Shown: positions 44,331 to 55,464 of the stretch, piece by piece
Layout of the letters: the number at the start of each line of letters is the position of its first letter
Numbering within the stretch: the first letter of the stretch is position 1
Assembly: GCA_003439945.1 (NCBI GenBank)
Contig: QVRM01002806.1
Location: 1,355,001 to 1,419,000 of the forward strand
Direction of reading: 5' to 3'
DNA from: Dermanyssus gallinae
Taxonomy: Eukaryota > Arthropoda > Arachnida > Mesostigmata > Dermanyssidae
DNA: 64,000 nucleotides
Notes under the pieces: generated by a model
Database searches by the model: none
Told to the model about the DNA's origin: nothing
The model's input: only the letters and a program-made list of their open reading frames with translations
Position numbers and translations under genes: made by a program

Positions 44331-44523
44331 GCAGTATGAAGCAGTTACCTTATAAAAAACCTCGACCAGAAAAATGATAGACTGAAAATTCACCTATAAT
44401 TTTAAAGGGACAATAATTTTGAAGAAACGAAATTTATTTAATAACAAATGTTACCCTGCATTTACAGCAGACATATCAAAGATATTTCTGATTGCGGAAT
44501 TTTGGAGTTTAGGCAACGCAAAT
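44331..44523 (-). mobile_element. severely 5'-truncated copy of LINE A
   Basis: Matches 39231-39425 (3' untranslated region and last codons, FALPKLQN against FALPKLRN), with one short internal insertion. It is flanked by the long direct repeats, consistent with a retrotransposed end. Confidence 0.85.
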
Positions 44524-44524
44524 C

Positions 44525-44590
44525 TATCTTATGTTTTCTTCGAAATTTGAATTCTTTCTAAGTTTAGGAGCATTCAAATTATAAAAAAAA
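44525..44590. repeat. right copy of the ~64-bp direct repeat
   Basis: About 85-90% identical to 44265-44328, including TTCTTTCTAAGTTTA and GCATTC words. Confidence 0.8.
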
Positions 44591-45506
44591 TATGCTAATT
44601 TCCTTAACTTATTATTTTGATACCTTCTTAACACAAATGCTACTCCTTCGTTTCAGAGCGTTTACATTTTTAGAGGTTCTACAAAATAAATCCAGTATTT
44701 TTAAATATTAGTCGGCTAAATTCCGTCAGATTTGCTGGAATTTGGGGAATTTTGGAGGAAAACGCCTAAACATATTATTTGCGTAGAATACCGCATATGA
44801 ACCCCTAATATCAATCGTGATCCACCGCACAGTCATCCAGAATTGCGCTTCATCTCGATTCCAAGGGCTTGCACTATCAAACGAATTAAGTCTCTGCTAC
44901 TTTCAAAGCTTTCTTGCCAACCACAAGCGAGCTATTTGACGCCTTCCTTTGTAGAAACGTCGACATCCAAGATCCTCCAAATGTATAAAAGTTAAGAAAA
45001 TATGCCATCAACTAGCTTTAAGCAAAAATTTGTTATTCTTTGGAGGCAACGACAGCCCTCATAAGGATATTATAATATGTTGTTTTAATAAAGCAATTGG
45101 TAAGGTTTGGTCTCGTCTATACAATTTGTTTCTGAATTTGTTGAAACTTGTGGGTTTCAACAATATGCTAATCATCTGATTGACTCTTAAGAAGTCGAAA
45201 TCGACGATGCACCAGATAACCTGCCAAGAGTATGGCAAAATATCGTGCTTAAGTAATTAATGTAGCTATCAGGCCTTATTTCCGCCCTTCCGAGATGTCG
45301 AGACTTTTCAAGACAGCATCAAAGGGGCGCTTGCTTTCTGCTAACAGCTGCTTGTATTCGGCCCGATTCCGTCTATAGAGTTACGTTCTGCAATTCTCTG
45401 GGGGTCATAGTGAGGGACCCTTGCTAAACGCAGGATCTCCAAAACGTCACGACGTCTTAGGTAGCAGGCCTACGTGAATTACAGGCTTAAAAGTGATCGA
45501 AGGTTC
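44591..45506. other. no gene recognised
   Basis: AT-rich sequence without an assignable feature. Confidence 0.4.
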
Positions 45507-45547
45507 GCTGAAAGCAAATAGCACCGCTTGCGCGGTGAGCTTTCAGC
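45507..45547. repeat. two-tier stem-loop
   Basis: Outer arms GCTGAAAGC/GCTTTCAGC and inner arms CACCGC/GCGGTG pair exactly, with a four-base loop. No T-run follows. Confidence 0.8.
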
Positions 45548-45929
45548 CCTGCTGCGTGTTTTCTGTTGTTGCTAGCCGCTCGTCGATTTAGCGTACACTT
45601 TCAGACGTAAAGCACATCTTATTAAAACCAAAGTTTATTGCCTAAGTTAAAGTCTCCACTGAAGAAACGTTCTTAAATATTTTAGACAGGACCGCTCGTC
45701 CGCACTGACGTCTCGAAAAACGGCGGCGATAAATTTCAGCAGCGTGGTTTCCCGTACCGATACACTAATTGGTGAAGTTTGCTAACATTTTCTTGGCTCT
45801 ACACAACAAGAGGGGTTTTGCGCTATAAAACCCAGCCAACAACTGATAGAGCGGAATTAAAAATTATTAGAAAATAACTTCCTTTTTTGGCTGATAATAT
45901 ACGAAAAACATATACATATACAACATATA
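45548..45929. other. no gene recognised
   Basis: Spacer before the foldback element. Confidence 0.4.
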
Positions 45930-47072
45930 CAGGGTGATTCGTATCAAAATATATTTCTTTCGAGGTTTGATAGAACTCGGCAAGAAAATAATTTTTCCCT
46001 ATGGAGGGAGAACGCGAAAACGTTTTGTTTAGGAGTTAAAATGAAATTTATAAAAATAATCTGCTTTTTTTCTCCTACATAGTTGTGCGAAATCCACGTT
46101 TGCGGGAGAACCAGTCAACGCATGAAGGAATTATTACGCCGAATACGCCGATTATACCGGCGTGTTCGGAGGAAAATTCTGCACAGAAGAAGACAGTTCA
46201 CTAGCTTGCGTAGCGAAAAGCGAATAACCAGATTAAGGAAAGTTATAAAAAGTCGATATGTTACGTTAACGCGTTTCCATGAAAAATCGTAAATTTTTTT
46301 CATTGCAACCAAAAAATGTACGTCCAAAAGACCACTCTCACGCAATAGCAAATTTAATACCCACCATTTTCGTACCAAAGTGATGGTGCTGCGTTACGTA
46401 GTTGTCAAGTAACTAAGCGTTTTCGTCAGTTATAGTTGTTATGTTTTACGTGCAAGTTTTCACGTTCAGAACCGTAAAAATTTGCCAAAACGTTTCCGCT
46501 CCCTTCTTCCACTAGGAAAAATTATTCTCTTGCTGAGTTCTACCAAACCTCAAAATATGTACCTAACTTTCTCATACGCCCTATGCAAACATGCATGCCT
46601 TTGCTTTTGATATGGCTATCGAAAAAGCTTAGTGACTTGACAACTACGTAACGCAGCAAATTTGCTATTGCGTGAGACTGGTCTTTTGGACATACATTTT
46701 TGGTCGCAATGGAAAAATGTTACGATTTTTCACGAAAAAGCGTTAACGTAAGACATAACAACATATCGACTTTTTATGACTTTCCTCAACCTGGGTATTC
46801 GCTTTTCGCTACGCAAGCTAGTGAAGTGTCCGTTGTGCAGAATTTTCCTCCGAACACGCCGGTTTATTCCTCCATGTGTTCACTGGTTCTCCCGCAAACG
46901 TAGATTTCGCACAACTATGTAGAAAAAAATAAGGCAGAATAACACCTTTTATAAATTTCATCCTAACTCCTAAACAAAACGTTTCCGTGTTCTCCCACTA
47001 TAGGGAAACATTATTTTCTTGCCGAGTTCTATCAAACCTCGAATTAAGTACATTTTGATACGAATCACCCTA
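45930..47072. mobile_element. head-to-head foldback (MITE-like) element
   Basis: The outer ends are inverted copies (CAGGGTGATTCGTATCAAAA on the left and its near-complement on the right), each next to TA. The arms, about 485 bases each, stay complementary far inward: words such as CGGAGGAAAATTCTGC, TAGCGAAAAGCGAATA and AACTACGTAACGCAGC recur inverted. The left half (45930-46583) is itself bounded by inverted ends of about 100 bp, the second at 46486-46583. So the structure is one complete ~650-bp unit plus a truncated unit in the opposite direction. There is no transposase. Frames across it have no domain. It must have used the machinery of a Tc1/mariner-type element. Confidence 0.85.
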
Positions 47073-47096
47073 TATATATATATATATATATATATA
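47073..47096. repeat. (TA)n tract next to foldback element
   Basis: About 12 TA units. Confidence 0.88.
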
Positions 47097-48894
47097 ACAC
47101 TGGTCAGTTTGTGCGACTGCGAGTCACGTCATCTACCGACCACTATGGCAATATATTTATAATTCAAATTATAAGGTTGTGCTCTTAGTCCGTTCCGGAT
47201 ATTGTGATGTACGTTTTAAGCAACTATTCTAAAACATACTTTCTACGAAGCAATCGAAAAGATACACTACCGTGTAATTAGGTGTGTAGGCTTTGACGGG
47301 GGCTGTATTTTGCTCAACATTAAATATGTAATCTCTGTCCTATATGTATTGTTTATATCGTGCAGATCCTAAAACTTGGCCGAGTGAGCGCAAATAAAAA
47401 GGAACGGAAAAGTTTTATTATGGTGTAGAACAGGAAGCAAGTTTCTGTCCCAGATATTTGAAACGTGTGCGATAAAAAAGATCATTAGAAATATCGTTTC
47501 AAGGAAACGTTTCCCTGAATAGTGTGCTTTTATTGTTACCTACTTCGACTGCCTTGCAAGACAACTTGGCAATCTGTGTAACCATTTGAAAGCCGATAAA
47601 TTGCTTGGCGTTACGAGAGGCGAAATTGTGCTATTTTATTGTGTTCTATCTGGATAGAGATGGTCCCTGATAAAGCCGGAACACTAAAAAGGCAATTAAA
47701 AGTTTTTAGTTAAAAGTAGAAGCCAGCTAAAGACGCATTTAAAAACAGCCGAATATATTTTGTTTTTGCCTGAGGTAAGCTGTAGGGCATCACTTTAGAT
47801 ATGCTTTAACAAAGAATTGTCGTTTGGGTATAAATAATAGTTCGGAATGAAGTTAAGAAGTACGCTTACATTCTAAGGCAATTGTGCCCAAGTAGGCACA
47901 ACCGGGAAAAGGTATCAATATATTAATATTGAAAGCATTGGCAGCAACAAAGTTAGAATTAAAACAATACAACAACTCTAGTGGAAACTCTAATTGTGTG
48001 AGCAAATCGTGGCAGGAATTATTGGTATTAAACCTAAATGTGTTTTCCTAACATAGTTGTGATTTCAACACATAGCTGCAGTCACATCAAATCTTATGCA
48101 TTAGACAATGTATACACTACAATGAGATTACTACGAAGCTATGTACTTGCGCACATATTATTACCTCAAAATTAAATGTTCTGGGGGGTAGCAAACAAAC
48201 CGTCTAACAAAATGTCAAGAAGCCATAATAGGCTCGGGAAACAAAGGATATTGTATTAAAAACGTGGTTTCATTTAAGCAGTCGCATTTATATGGCGTTG
48301 ATACAAATAAGAATCGCCAGGGTACTAGAGAGAACATACTTAAAGCTTTCGAATTGGCAATCATAGATGCCGCTTCTGCTACACTTGCTTGTCAACGAGC
48401 TATAAAATCCAAAACGACATTAAAGCGGCTACTTTGTACAATACTTCTGCTGTTTCTCTAGCTATTCGACGTGTTCTTCTCTTGGCGTATACTTTTCAGA
48501 ATAAGTGCGCTGCAGCCGGTCAAAACAGAGCGGCTGCACGGCAGCCTTCGTCCAACTTTTTCTCTGTCTTTTTCATTTACGAGTCGCTCACGTCTCCCGT
48601 GCGTCCCCGTCATCAACCCATTTCACTTGGATAGAGAAATGGGTTTCCATCTGCTTGCAATTCTAGAAATGCTTCGTTTTAGAAACACGTTCCGTACACA
48701 TCGTACACAAAGTACTTAATTCGACAACAACGGCTAAGGTGAGTAAGAACGACCGCGCTCGAGCAAAAAGGTAAGCGCTGTTTCCAGATAGTTCGATGCC
48801 TGCCCGAACTACTTCAGACAAATTAAATGGCCAGCCATATGAAACAAATAGATGGGTCTGAGAATATCGCCTGTTATATGTATGTATATATATA
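47097..48894. other. AT-rich DNA, no gene recognised
   Basis: Only short frames without domains. A frame at 48264-48461 lacks ATG and is not supported. Confidence 0.45.
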
Positions 48895-49881
48895 CAGGTA
48901 GTTCAATAAGTTCTTAGAATGAAAACCAAGAATTTTCCAAATCATGTTTTTAAATTTATCTTATTCGATATACACCCCGAGATGCTCAATACACTTTTCC
49001 CACCAAGATTTCAGAGCTTTTATACCTCTTAAGTAGAATTCCGCGTCTTTAGACTGAAAATAGGCATTGACAGCAGCCTAACCCATTATTCTACGTTGGT
49101 CTTAAAACACTGTAGCCATCACCTTTCCGGTCAATGCTGTTGTCCGCACCCTCTTCGGAGGTCCTTCATCAGGTGCACACCATTGGCAAGATGCTTCTTG
49201 GGTCTCGGGAGTGTAGTGATGGACCCAGCTTTCATCGACGGTCATGAATCTGCGCCAAAAGTCCGACGGATTGTTCGACATCTTGGCCAAATTTCGCTGT
49301 GAAGCGAAAACAGGCGCGTTTTTTTGGCCTTGGTTGAGCAAATGCGGCAGCCATTTTTCTCTGAGCTCTCTCATCTTCAAGTTTTCGTATAGGATAAAAT
49401 GCACACTACCTAAACTAATTCCTAATGCCTCCGCTATCTCCTTAATGTTCATTCGCTTATCTGTGCCAACGATGTTTCGCACTTTCTCTATGTTTTCCTC
49501 ATCAGTTGCCGTTTTTTGGCCTCCTGGACGTAGTTCAATCTCGGTGCTCCTGCGACCTCTTTTTAACACATTAATCCAGTTGGAAACAGTGGCAAAACAT
49601 GGCGCAGAGTCACCGTACGTCTCGTCCAACCCAATTTTTACTTGGGTCGCATTCCAACCTTTGAAATAAAAATGCTTGATAACCACTCGAAACTCTTTTT
49701 TCTTCATTTTTAAAAATCACGCCGATACGTTGCACGGGAAAAGCTATCAAACGAAATCGCAATGGCCAATCAACATAATATTTTGAGTGCTAGCAGTCGA
49801 AAAGTTGCAGTTCCTAATAGCGGTGGAAGCGCGCCAAAATTCGAATTCTAAAAAGCTCATTCTAAGAACTTATTGAACTAC

Positions 49882-49885
<4 letters not shown>
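48895..49885 (-). mobile_element. internally deleted mariner transposon
   Basis: 28-bp terminal inverted repeats (CAGGTAGTTCAATAAGTTCT...) are identical at both ends and lie next to TA dinucleotides in (TA)n. At 991 bp it is about 300 bp shorter than usual mariners. The gap is inside the transposase gene, so this copy could move only if transposase were supplied from elsewhere. Perfect ends argue for a recent insertion. Confidence 0.92.
48961..49707 (-). pseudogene. mariner transposase with catalytic-core deletion
   Basis: ATG at 49707 opens 201 residues. They contain the N-terminal helix-turn-helix regions (residues about 1-110), the WLPHLL motif (119-124) and the first catalytic aspartate D158 in MTVDESWVHHY. 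The frame ends at VMATVF, where the family continues with a tryptophan (stop codon in its place). A few codons later the text jumps to the C-terminal end: VNAYFQSKDAEFYLRGIKAL and WWEKCIEHLGVYIE, then TAA at 48961. The second and third catalytic acidic residues (HDN and SPDLAPSD boxes) and about 110 residues are missing. It cannot cleave DNA. A truncated DNA-binding protein could still be made. Confidence 0.93.

Positions 49886-49930
<45 letters not shown>
49886..49930. repeat. (TA)n tract at mariner edge
   Basis: About 22 TA units directly after the inverted repeat. Confidence 0.93.
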
Positions 49931-49932
<2 letters not shown>

Positions 49933-50394
49933 ATGATTTATTTACACACCAGATTGGGTAAAATATACAATAGTCCTGGTCTGAGAATATCTCTGGTAGG
50001 TTAGCATACACACAGCCAGACTCAAATCCCGAATCAACTAGTCGACCGTTACCGCCGAAGATCGTCAATATGACAGGCAATCGCTCACTTTGGCCCGCTT
50101 AGTGCGGGACTTAATACACCTTTTTAAAAATACTTAAATCAATCGGCATGCATCATCGGCGATATTTCTCGTGTACAGCTTACGGTCGTGGATGTTCTGT
50201 TTGATTTCCTCTTGTTGTTTTTATTATTAATATGATAAGTATTATTGTTAATTTGATACACTGTATCCAATTCTGGTTAACTTTGTGTTTGGCTGTCCAG
50301 ACCAAAGGTTGGTAGCAATGTCGCTAGAGATGGGCAACCCGCGCTAAGACTACATTGGGAAAATTATTCGGCACGATTCGCTTGGGAGTAGACA
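49931..50394. other. no gene recognised
   Basis: Ordinary sequence between mariner and the purine-rich tract. Confidence 0.4.
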
Positions 50395-50900
50395 CAAGGG
50401 GCAGAGAGAGAGAGGAAATGCCAGAGGAAAACTGGAGAAAGAAACGGCAAGTGAATCGAAGCGATAAGGCGCAAGCGAGACAAGATTGTTTAACAAAACC
50501 TATGAAAAGTAGTGAGAAAAAGTCGCAGAAGCAATGGAGAAATAATACGAAATGGAGAAGGACAATATAAATATTCTGAAACAGGGAACATAAGAAAGAA
50601 GAAGCTAAAGATGAAAACAAATGAGGAAAAAAAAGAAACGAAGAAGAAAGGAACAGCAAGAACAATATGAGACGAGAAAATCCGCAAAAGAAAAGCAGAA
50701 AAGAATACGAAGTCGAGGGGAAGAAGAGTGAGAGGAAAAGAAAAAGACCTTTCAATTGGAAGAAGACGAAAGTCAAGGAGGAGAGGCTAGCGACGACAAA
50801 CGAACAACAATAGGAAAAAGACAAAAAGAGAATAAGAATAGAAGGAAATAGAGAGGCAGAGGAAAGGAGACGGAGGCCAAAGAGTGAGACATAAATAATA
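50395..50900. repeat. ~500-bp purine-rich tract
   Basis: The plus strand is about three-quarters or more A+G with GAAGAAAG-type words, without a fixed period. The minus-strand phenylalanine/serine/leucine-rich frame across it is a result of this composition. Confidence 0.75.
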
Positions 50901-51876
50901 GTAGGCGTCGTAGAGTTAAAAAATAGTGCAAATGTGCACAGAGAAGAGACCGAGCAATCAAGTATAGGAGCGAGAGTTGCAATGGGCAGAAACCACGAAG
51001 ATCAATCGAACGTGTCACGTATGGTAGTAACCTCCCATCATCAATTCTCCCTTGACCCTTCTGCCCGCTGTGCATTCTTGCGCTCTTGCTTCGAGTAGCG
51101 TCGACATTGTCTGTGACCGTCGACCGTCCGACGCTTAGGCCAACTCGCGGTTGCTCCATGGGCCCCGTTCTAGCCAGCCACGACGGGCGGCAGCTTGCTG
51201 TCGTGGCTCGTGTCGGGCTACGACGCATCGTCGTATCAGCCCCAACACTTAGTTCTGCTAGTGTAACTTTTACTGTAGCGGCCTGGGCGGGCATTGACGT
51301 TGACGTTGGCCGGGGTGACCTCATCTGTTTCCTGCGTATCTGCAAGCTCATCTCCATCCAGATGTGACTGGAATCAGCAGTGAACGTCCCCCACCTTCCG
51401 CCCCACGTCCATCCTACGGTAGCCCGCTGCTACTCGGCCCGGCCGGCATGCTCCGGCTTCGCTCACGGTCGGCAAGAGTTTCGGTTTCTGGGCTGGCCCG
51501 TATGACAAGTCTTCGTCGCTTGCTTCCGCTTGTTTTCGGAAGGCGACAGATAGACGTTGCCACAGCCGTGGCGCCTGCAGAAGTGATTGTTGTTGTTGTT
51601 GTTGTTGTTGTTGCCGCGCCTCTGGTCAACGAAAGTTTGTCGTCGTTTCCGCGTCGTCGTCGTCGCTGTTAATCGCCGTCAGCATACGCTAAGTTAAGTT
51701 AAGCTTCCACTTTGGACGTTTGGCAGCAATTTCCGTTTCACTCTATTCTGCGCAGGCGTATGCCGTTACGCGGCGGACAGCCGGGCTAGGCAGGCTTTCG
51801 AATCGCGAACCAAAGGGCGGTCGAACCAAAGCAGCGGCCCGCAGCACCCTCTAGTGCCTAACCTGCCTATCAACGT
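50901..51876. other. GC-rich island with GTT/CGT triplets, no gene assigned
   Basis: Bases 51050-51850 are GC-rich. On the minus strand a frame with C-rich third positions runs from about 51362 (after an acceptor-like TTCCAG) to a GTAAAA donor-like word near 51270, reading SHLDGDELADTQETDE. It could be an internal exon of a host gene, but the neighbouring exons are not identifiable. Confidence 0.35.
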
Positions 51877-52008
51877 GGCAAGTCCATAGTCGCCCACATA
51901 GATCGCCGCATGCTTAATACGGCAAGTCTATGGGCGCCCACATAGATCGCCACATGCTTAATGCGGCAAGCCTATGGGCGCCCACATAGATTGCCGCGTG
52001 CTCAACGC
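51877..52008. repeat. 44-bp tandem repeat, three copies
   Basis: Units start at 51877, 51921 and 51965, each beginning GGCAAGYCYATRG and containing CGCCCACATAGAT and GCTYAAYRC. Differences are mostly transitions. Confidence 0.95.
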
Positions 52009-53149
52009 GTCCTTCGCGTTTCTATGAACATGAGAGATTTAGTTGGAGTCCAGAATATATGTACGTACGTATTTGTATGCATAGGCAGGACGTATCTATC
52101 TAACTTGCACTATACTCATTGCACGCTTGATGATTTCCAGTAAATGCGAAGCACAAGGTCGAAGCATCCGTTTGCGTATTAGTCATAATCATAGTACATT
52201 TCTATCAGAGTGTATCTTCAAAATGCTAGGACACGAACGCTTAGCGGCTGCTTGGGTCGTCATTATATTACTAATATGACGTCTGACCTGGCGAGTATGC
52301 ACAGAAAACCCGAAACAACGCTAGACATGAGTTTATTAGATACCCATTTTAGCTGATTCAAAACAGGCAATCCTGACAACGACGGTATTGTCATTAACCA
52401 TCAGCTACTAGTCATTAACGAATTTTATAATCATAACCGACAAGTTGTCCAGTCATTGGCCGGCTTGCAGGCAGCGTTGCTCGGCCAGAATAATACGGCT
52501 CGCAATAATGTAAGAAACCGTTATCTGCCATTGCCTCTTCCGTTCCGACTACATGACACTGACAACCTACAGCAGCGTCTACCTCAAGCGGATGCGACAC
52601 TGCTGGGAACGGAAGGAATAGTCAGTGTGTACGCTACTGTGTATTTTTCGTGCAGGCTCAGCGGTTGCTGTTAGGCAAGCTGCCTTGTAATTAACCCACT
52701 TTAAATTACCATGTGTATCACTATTTTCACACCACGTTTGCAAGTATGATCATAGAAGTCATAGACAACTAACTAAGTGGCGGTGTTGCGGCTCTCTGGC
52801 ATGATCTGCGGCTGAGCAATAATTAGCGATAATCAAGCAAATGAGTAGTCAGTGTACTTGGTCGGAGCATGCTTATTGCACTACTGTTCGCTACACCTGC
52901 ACCGTATGCATAGCCTATAGCCGGATGTTATAATAGATGACTACCTGTTCCCGCAGCAAACAGCAGGCAGCGGACAGGACTACGAATCACTCATTCACTG
53001 CATGACATCAGCGTTGAGGAAGAAGAGCATGATGCCGTTATATTATACGCCTTTCTGTCTGTCGTCGTCCAGCAGAAACAGAGCGGGAGGGAGAGAGATA
53101 GAGTGTGTACAGAGGATAAATGATAAGACTAGAGTTTCCGTAAAATATA
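52009..53149. other. no gene recognised
   Basis: Mixed DNA. Frames of up to 72 codons lack domains. Confidence 0.4.
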
Positions 53150-55225
53150 TATATATTTTTTTTTATATGCGTACAAATTTTCTGTTTTATTCTTTCACAT
53201 TAAACGACTTTTTATGTTAGCACTTTGGAGTGAACAATTGTCTCCGCGTTAACGTGTGGTTACGGGTTATCTAACCCGGGATTAGCCCAGTTCAACAATG
53301 TGCTCCGAACAGATGCTGCGTTTCCTCGTTGGATGTCAAGCGACAGTCTCTGACGCAAAAATTCCGATGCTCTTGAGTCTCCCGTGGAGAGGTTAAGGCT
53401 TCTACCCACGCGCTGAATCAACTTCATGTAAGCGGGCCTGATCCTCCCATTGTTTCAAAGGCCAACGGACAAAATTGGTGCGGATAACTAACGCCTGAGT
53501 ATTTTCTACATTTGTTAGCCTCTGCTAACCTAGACGCATGACCTGCCTGGTCCGCACCTGCACCGACCATCGAAGGGGCTAATGAGTCGGTTACAGTTGC
53601 GTCCCAAACAAGCATGCGACCACGCTCAAAGGGGGTTAGAGTAAGACCGTCAGGCCTTTTCCCGTCATCTCTGGATAGACCCGGAGGTTCTAGTACGCAC
53701 GGAAAGCCAGCAGATCTTAGTGCTCGACTGAAAGTGTCATTTAATGCCGAGTGGCGTGCTCTTCGGCCTGCACTTAAGGCGCATGATAAGCCATGATGCG
53801 CCAAAGCGTCTACAAGGTAGCCACAACGACATCGGTGAGGGACAACTAGGTCGACACCAAGACGCAATCCTGTGCTGATGCGCGTCGTCTCATCATCCAA
53901 AAGCGTCCCTATTCGTGGACAGGGTAGGGCATGTAACCAGGCTCCAGCCCCTTGACTACTCACGGCCTGAAGCCTGGCTTTGTCAGCCACGGTGGGGGCT
54001 CTATCGATCAGGCTTGTTAATCGCTTTTCTTGCAGAGGGTCTGTCCAACTGCTCTGTTTAGTTCTTTCATCGGGAGGGGAGTCAAACAAAGACAACAATC
54101 TGTCGGTTAGCTTTTGTGGCTCAGCGTTATAAGCTTCCCATCCATCCTTATCCAATAAAGCCCTAACCCTCTCCGAAGCCTGAGTCAATGATGACACGAT
54201 CGCGGGTCCAGCCATCATAACCGCGTCCGGCATGCCTAAGCCGCCTAGAGAGATCGGAAGCATTACCTGATCCCTTGCCACAGCGGTAAGCTGAAGATTT
54301 AGTATCTCCTCTAAAATATCTAGGCTAAGATCATTAAAAGGCTGTAAAAGTTCAGGCGACGAGGATAAATTGCAACCTCTAACTAGGTGTGTTAACTTCG
54401 TGGCTGAAAAGCAAGATCTAAGAAGAAACATACCGCAGTGGGCCCCCAATTGGGATAGCCTGCCTGTGGCGAAGTTCAGTTTGTCTTTCCGGGCGGCTAG
54501 TGCTTTTGGTACCCCATCCGGCAGCAAGGGCACACCTAACAGCTCCAGGTCAGCCTTGTCAACAACGCGGCATCCAGGGAGTAGGCTAAGGAGGTCCGTT
54601 AAATCTAATAGTTCGATTCCGTTATGATCCGTAACATAGACTTCACATTTGCCCGGGTTCAGATTCAGGCCACTAATCACACCAAAGTCAATGACTTTTC
54701 GAATATCGTCTAGTACTGTCGGGAGGTCTCCGCCTAGAACGCCGTCATCCAAGTACCAGGCATTAAGAGGAGATCGCAGTGTATCCACCATATCCTTGAT
54801 ACACAAACAGAATAGTGGAGGACCTAGGGGATCGCCTTGCTGAAGACCTGTTTGCGATAGCATCGTGTTATGGGGCATGACCAGATGTGATGACTGACCG
54901 TAAGCCAGGTTCGTCTGGTGAAACAGTAAGGGAACCCACGACTTGACGGATTGGAGTAGATGGTCTCGTCGAACGCTATTAAAAGCGTTTCGGAAATCCA
55001 GTTTGACCATCACCGTCGGTACTTTGCGCGATTGCAGAAATGTCCGGGCACAGTGTACTGCTACCTCTGTACCGCCAGGGGTAGCGAATCCTAGCTGGTG
55101 ATCGCCAAGAGCTGCTAAAACAGCACCCTTATTATCTTGACAGCTGGTTTTGGCTGCCAATCGGCGAACGACCGAGGAACAGGCGATAGGGCGTAATGAT
55201 CCATCCTTCTTCTTTAGTGAAATAA
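53150..55225 (-). mobile_element. RLE-type LINE 1 (5'-truncated)
   Basis: Minus-strand element with RT and restriction-like endonuclease. Its 3' end (GTGCTAACAT then an A/T-rich tail near 53145-53165) is fixed by the second copy at 27.4 kb. The 5' end stops inside the RT domain at about 55222, where coding text (SLKKKDGSLRPIACSS) meets AT-rich DNA, so it is a typical incomplete reverse-transcription product. Confidence 0.9.
53250..55222 (-). pseudogene. ORF2-like RT plus PDDEXK-type endonuclease
   Basis: Open from about 55222 through the ATG at 55160 to 53424. RT motifs: LGDHQLGFATPGGTEVAVHC, VMVKLDFRNAFNSVRRDHL, TGLQQGDPLGPPLFCLCIKD, AWYLDDGVLGG (YLDD catalytic box intact) and LNPGKCEV. The thumb includes ISLGGLGMPDA. 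The endonuclease region has the zinc motif CRCGYLVDALAHHGLSC (C-x-C-x8-H-x4-C) followed by GKRPDGLT...VWDATVTD, the PD/D core of the restriction-like nuclease known from R2/NeSL-type LINEs. A one-base loss near 53426 shifts the last ~58 residues (LIQRVGRSLN...), as comparison with the 27.4-kb copy shows. Lacks the N-terminal third, so it cannot be autonomous. Confidence 0.9.
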
Positions 55226-55304
55226 TTATAAATTATAACGGTGATCGGCACAATGGCCGTGCCGTGGTGAACTGGTGGCGTTGGCTGTGATTGTTATGGT
55301 GATG

Positions 55305-55456
<152 letters not shown>

Positions 55457-55464
55457 GTTCGAAC

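Noticed and set aside
50324..51357. 166- and 194-codon minus-strand frames
   Set aside because: Phenylalanine/serine/leucine content follows from the purine-rich plus strand; no domain.
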